A stretch of 18,285 nucleotides of DNA from Candidatus Competibacteraceae bacterium (GTDB taxonomy: Bacteria; Pseudomonadota; Gammaproteobacteria; Competibacterales; Competibacteraceae): the NCBI GenBank assembly GCA_003527885.1, contig DPWB01000066.1:1-18285 (forward strand). The letters run 5' to 3'. Every line of letters begins with the position of its first letter. Position 1 is the first letter of the stretch. Under the pieces are notes generated by a model. It saw nothing but the letters and a program-made list of their open reading frames with translations, was not told the origin of the DNA and searched no databases. This document shows, one piece after another, positions 16,126-18,285 of the stretch. The position numbers and the translations under genes are program-made.

Positions 16126-17507
16126 TGACCGCCACCCTCCTTTTCGACCCCGCGCTGATCCGCAAATACGACAAGGCCGGACCGCGCTACACCTCCTATC
16201 CGACCGCCGTGCAGTTTCACGAGGGTTTCGACGCGGCCGAATACCGCGAGCAGGCCAGCGCCAGCAACACCGCCGGCCGACCGCTGTCGCTGTATTTTCA
16301 CATCCCGTTTTGCGATACGGTCTGTTTTTACTGCGCCTGCAACAAGATCATCACCAAAAACCGCCGCCATGCGGCGCCTTACCTCGACCACCTCTATCGG
16401 GAAATCGCGATGCAGGGGGCGCTGTTCGACCACGACCGACCCGTAACGCAACTGCATTGGGGCGGCGGCACGCCGACGTTCATCAGCGCCGGAGAAATGC
16501 GCGAACTGATGCGGGTGACCGGCGAACATTTCCATCTGCTCACTGATGACAGCGGCGAATATTCCATCGAAGTCGATCCGCGCGAAACCGCCGAGGGCAC
16601 CATCGCGCTGCTGCGGGAACTGGGTTTCAACCGCCTGAGCCTGGGCGTACAGGATTTCGATCCCGCCGTGCAAAAGGCGGTCAACCGCCTGCAATCGCGC
16701 GAGATCACCTTGAAGACGATCGGGGCCGCCCGGCGTGAAGGCTACAAATCGATCAGCGTGGATTTGATCTACGGCCTGCCGTTGCAGAGCGTCGCCAGCT
16801 TCGAGCGCACGGTGAATGAGATCATCGCGCAAGATCCCGACCGGATTTCGGTCTTCAATTACGCGCATCTGCCAGAGCTGTTTAAGACCCAGCGCCAAAT
16901 CGAGGTCGCCGCGCTGCCGCCGCCAGCGGTGAAGCTCGACATTCTGAAAACCGTCATCGAACGGCTGGCCGCGGCCGGTTACGTCTACATCGGCATGGAC
17001 CATTTCGCCAAACCGGATGACGAGCTGACGCTGGCGCAGCGGGCCGGCACGCTTTACCGCAACTTTCAAGGTTACAGCACCCACGCCGACTGCGACCTGA
17101 TCGGTCTCGGCGCGACTTCCATCGGCATGGTGGGCGACAGCTACAGCCAGAACCTGAAGGGGCTGGAGGAGTATTACGCCCGGATCGACGAGGGGCGATT
17201 GCCGGTGTTTCGAGGCGTGCGGCTGGACGCCGACGACCGGCTGCGGCGGGCGGTCATCACCGGGCTGATTTGCCATTTCAAACTGCAATTCGCCGCCGTC
17301 GAACAGCGTTTCGGCATTCGCTTCCCGGATTACTTCGCGGCGGAACTGGCGGAATTGGCCGACATGCAAACCGACGGCCTGCTGGCGCTGGATCAAACCG
17401 GTATCCGGGTCTTGCCGCCGGGACGGCTGCTGATCCGCAACATCTGCATGGCGTTCGACCGCTATCTACGGGAAAGCCAGCAACAACGCTTTTCTAAAGT
17501 GATTTGA
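16125..17507 (+). CDS. hemN: Oxygen-independent coproporphyrinogen III oxidase HemN
   Basis: HemN decarboxylates coproporphyrinogen III to protoporphyrinogen IX without oxygen, allowing haem synthesis under anoxia. The 460-residue length matches E. coli HemN (457). The radical-SAM motif CDTVCFYCAC supplies C63, C67, C70 and C72, the same spacing as true HemN. The N-terminal KYDKAGPRYTSYPTA, GGGTPTFI, RLSLGVQDFDPAVQKAVNR and FNYAHLPELFKTQR are diagnostic. YIGMDHFAKPDDELTLAQ and NFQGYSTHADCDLIGLG separate it from the HemW look-alikes. The ATG shares one base with the stop of the GGDEF-EAL gene, so expression is linked to that signalling protein. A PPP stretch at residues 265-267 may make translation EF-P dependent. 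No ANR/FNR box can be expected immediately upstream, because the start lies inside the previous gene. Confidence 0.97.
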   Translation: MTATLLFDPALIRKYDKAGPRYTSYPTAVQFHEGFDAAEYREQASASNTAGRPLSLYFHIPFCDTVCFYCACNKIITKNRRHAAPYLDHLYREIAMQGALFDHDRPVTQLHWGGGTPTFISAGEMRELMRVTGEHFHLLTDDSGEYSIEVDPRETAEGTIALLRELGFNRLSLGVQDFDPAVQKAVNRLQSREITLKTIGAARREGYKSISVDLIYGLPLQSVASFERTVNEIIAQDPDRISVFNYAHLPELFKTQRQIEVAALPPPAVKLDILKTVIERLAAAGYVYIGMDHFAKPDDELTLAQRAGTLYRNFQGYSTHADCDLIGLGATSIGMVGDSYSQNLKGLEEYYARIDEGRLPVFRGVRLDADDRLRRAVITGLICHFKLQFAAVEQRFGIRFPDYFAAELAELADMQTDGLLALDQTGIRVLPPGRLLIRNICMAFDRYLRESQQQRFSKVI

Positions 17508-17666
17508 TGGAGCACCTGCCAACTTGGAACAAATGCCCTCTTTTGATAGCGATTTTTCCCTGGCTGGCTTGTCCTTGCGGCGAATTTCAGCTAATTGTTA
17601 GCGGTCAAGGGCGATTGCCGCCACCTGTATCCAATGATAAGCATCGTTGAGGAGAGCATTCCTATT
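17508..17666 (+). promoter_or_regulatory. Leader of the branched-chain amino-acid binding protein gene, with inverted repeat
   Basis: This 159-bp gap holds a perfect inverted repeat GCTAA-TTG-TTAGC at 17590-17602. The stretch 17588-17602 matches the E. coli Lrp consensus at about 10 of 15 positions, and Lrp represses the liv genes in E. coli. A strong Shine-Dalgarno sequence, GAGGAGAG, lies at 17649-17656, 10 bases before the ATG. No convincing hemN terminator is visible. Confidence 0.35.
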
Positions 17667-18285
17667 ATGAAAACATTCAGCCGCGATGTTTTAAGTGCCG
17701 CCGTGACCACCATCATCCTGGGTCTGGGCAGCGCGGCGCACGCCGCCGAAGACACCATCAAGATCGCCCTGGCCGGCCCCACCACCGGCCCGGTCGCCCA
17801 ATACGGCGACATGCAGATGATGGGAGCCAAGATGGCGGTGGAACAGATCAACGCCAAGGGCGGGGTCAACGGCAAAAAGCTGGAAGCGGTGGTGATGGAT
17901 GACGCCTGCGAACCGAAACAGGCGGTCGCCGTCGCCAACCAGATCGTCAACCAGAAAATCAAGTTCGTGATCGGCCATCTGTGTTCCGGCTCCACCCAGC
18001 CCGCCTCCAAGCTGTACGAGGACGAAGGCATCTTCATGATCACCCCGGCGGCCACCAACCCCGCCATCACCCAACAGAAATACAAGATGGTGTTCCGCAC
18101 TATCGGCACCGACGACCAGCAAGGCCCGACCGCCGGCCGTTACATCGCCAATAAAGTGAAACCCAAGAAACTGGCGATCATTCACGACAAGCAACAGTAC
18201 GGCGAAGGCATCGCCAAAGAAGTCGATAAGACCGTCAAGGCCGCTGGCATCACGCCTGTCCTGTTTGAAGGCATCAACAAGGGCC
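17667..18285 (+). CDS. Branched-chain amino-acid ABC transporter substrate-binding protein, 5' part
   Basis: This gene starts at 17667 and runs off the window, giving 206 codons of an expected ~370. Residues 1-27 are a signal peptide ending AAHAA, so the product is periplasmic. The rest follows E. coli LivK/LivJ closely: KIALAGPTTGPVAQYGDMQM, MAVEQINAKGGVNGKKL, DDACEPKQAVAVANQIVN, FVIGHLCSGSTQPAS, YEDEGIFMITPAATNPAIT and AIIHDKQQYGEG. The two cysteines in DDAC and GHLC correspond to the LivJ/K disulfide. It delivers leucine, isoleucine or valine to a LivHMGF permease. The LivJ/LivK distinction and the ligand (possibly another amino acid) cannot be settled from the first half. The Shine-Dalgarno sequence is strong. 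A liv permease operon would be expected downstream, outside the window. Confidence 0.93.
   Translation, partial: MKTFSRDVLSAAVTTIILGLGSAAHAAEDTIKIALAGPTTGPVAQYGDMQMMGAKMAVEQINAKGGVNGKKLEAVVMDDACEPKQAVAVANQIVNQKIKFVIGHLCSGSTQPASKLYEDEGIFMITPAATNPAITQQKYKMVFRTIGTDDQQGPTAGRYIANKVKPKKLAIIHDKQQYGEGIAKEVDKTVKAAGITPVLFEGINKG

Noticed and set aside
17556-17571. Possible sigma-54 promoter (TGGCTTG...TTGC) before the liv gene
   Set aside because: GG and GC are separated by 9 rather than the required 10 bases.

Overview
The window reads as one end of a draft-assembly contig from a GC-rich gammaproteobacterium. The lineage call is inference from gene content: an EF-P with lysine at position 34 together with EpmA and EpmB, PrmB, a FimX-like protein, HtpX, HemN and SCO1. 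An environmental or activated-sludge type such as the Competibacter group is possible, but the sequence does not prove it. Almost all of the DNA is coding. The largest gap between genes is 211 bp. I see no rRNA, tRNA, CRISPR array or insertion sequence.

Left edge. Bases 1-108 are not genomic: a T-run, the Illumina P5 sequence, an i5 index and the Nextera (Tn5 mosaic end) adapter are joined to the insert at about base 109. This cuts off a GH31 glycosidase gene and creates false peptides on both strands. Next come a periplasmic disulfide isomerase gene (dsbC, minus strand), divergent queA (queuosine synthesis; its start region looks disturbed) and htpX (membrane zinc protease).

Centre (3999-10721). 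This is the most interesting part. It is a divergent locus for elongation factor P and its beta-lysylation. On the minus strand epmB (lysine 2,3-aminomutase) overlaps a FimX-like REC-PAS-GGDEF-EAL protein whose REC, GGDEF and EAL signature residues are all lost. On the plus strand efp is followed by a gene joining an oxygen-binding di-iron (flavodiiron/ODP-like) metallo-beta-lactamase domain to a GGDEF cyclase domain, and 3 bp later by epmA (EF-P lysyltransferase). Each arm of the EF-P locus therefore carries a cyclic-di-GMP type protein. One looks like an O2- or NO-sensing cyclase, the other like a non-catalytic effector.

Right half. psd (phosphatidylserine decarboxylase) and a SCO1-type copper chaperone lie on the minus strand. 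prmB (ribosomal protein L3 methylase) is on the plus strand. It is followed by a three-PAS GGDEF-EAL protein with nearly complete catalytic residues, whose stop codon overlaps the start of hemN (oxygen-independent coproporphyrinogen oxidase). The window ends inside a LivK/LivJ-type branched-chain amino-acid binding protein.

Three themes recur: translation accuracy and modification (queA, efp, epmA, epmB, prmB), cyclic-di-GMP signalling (three large proteins), and oxygen or redox handling (ODP-like domain, SCO1, hemN, dsbC).
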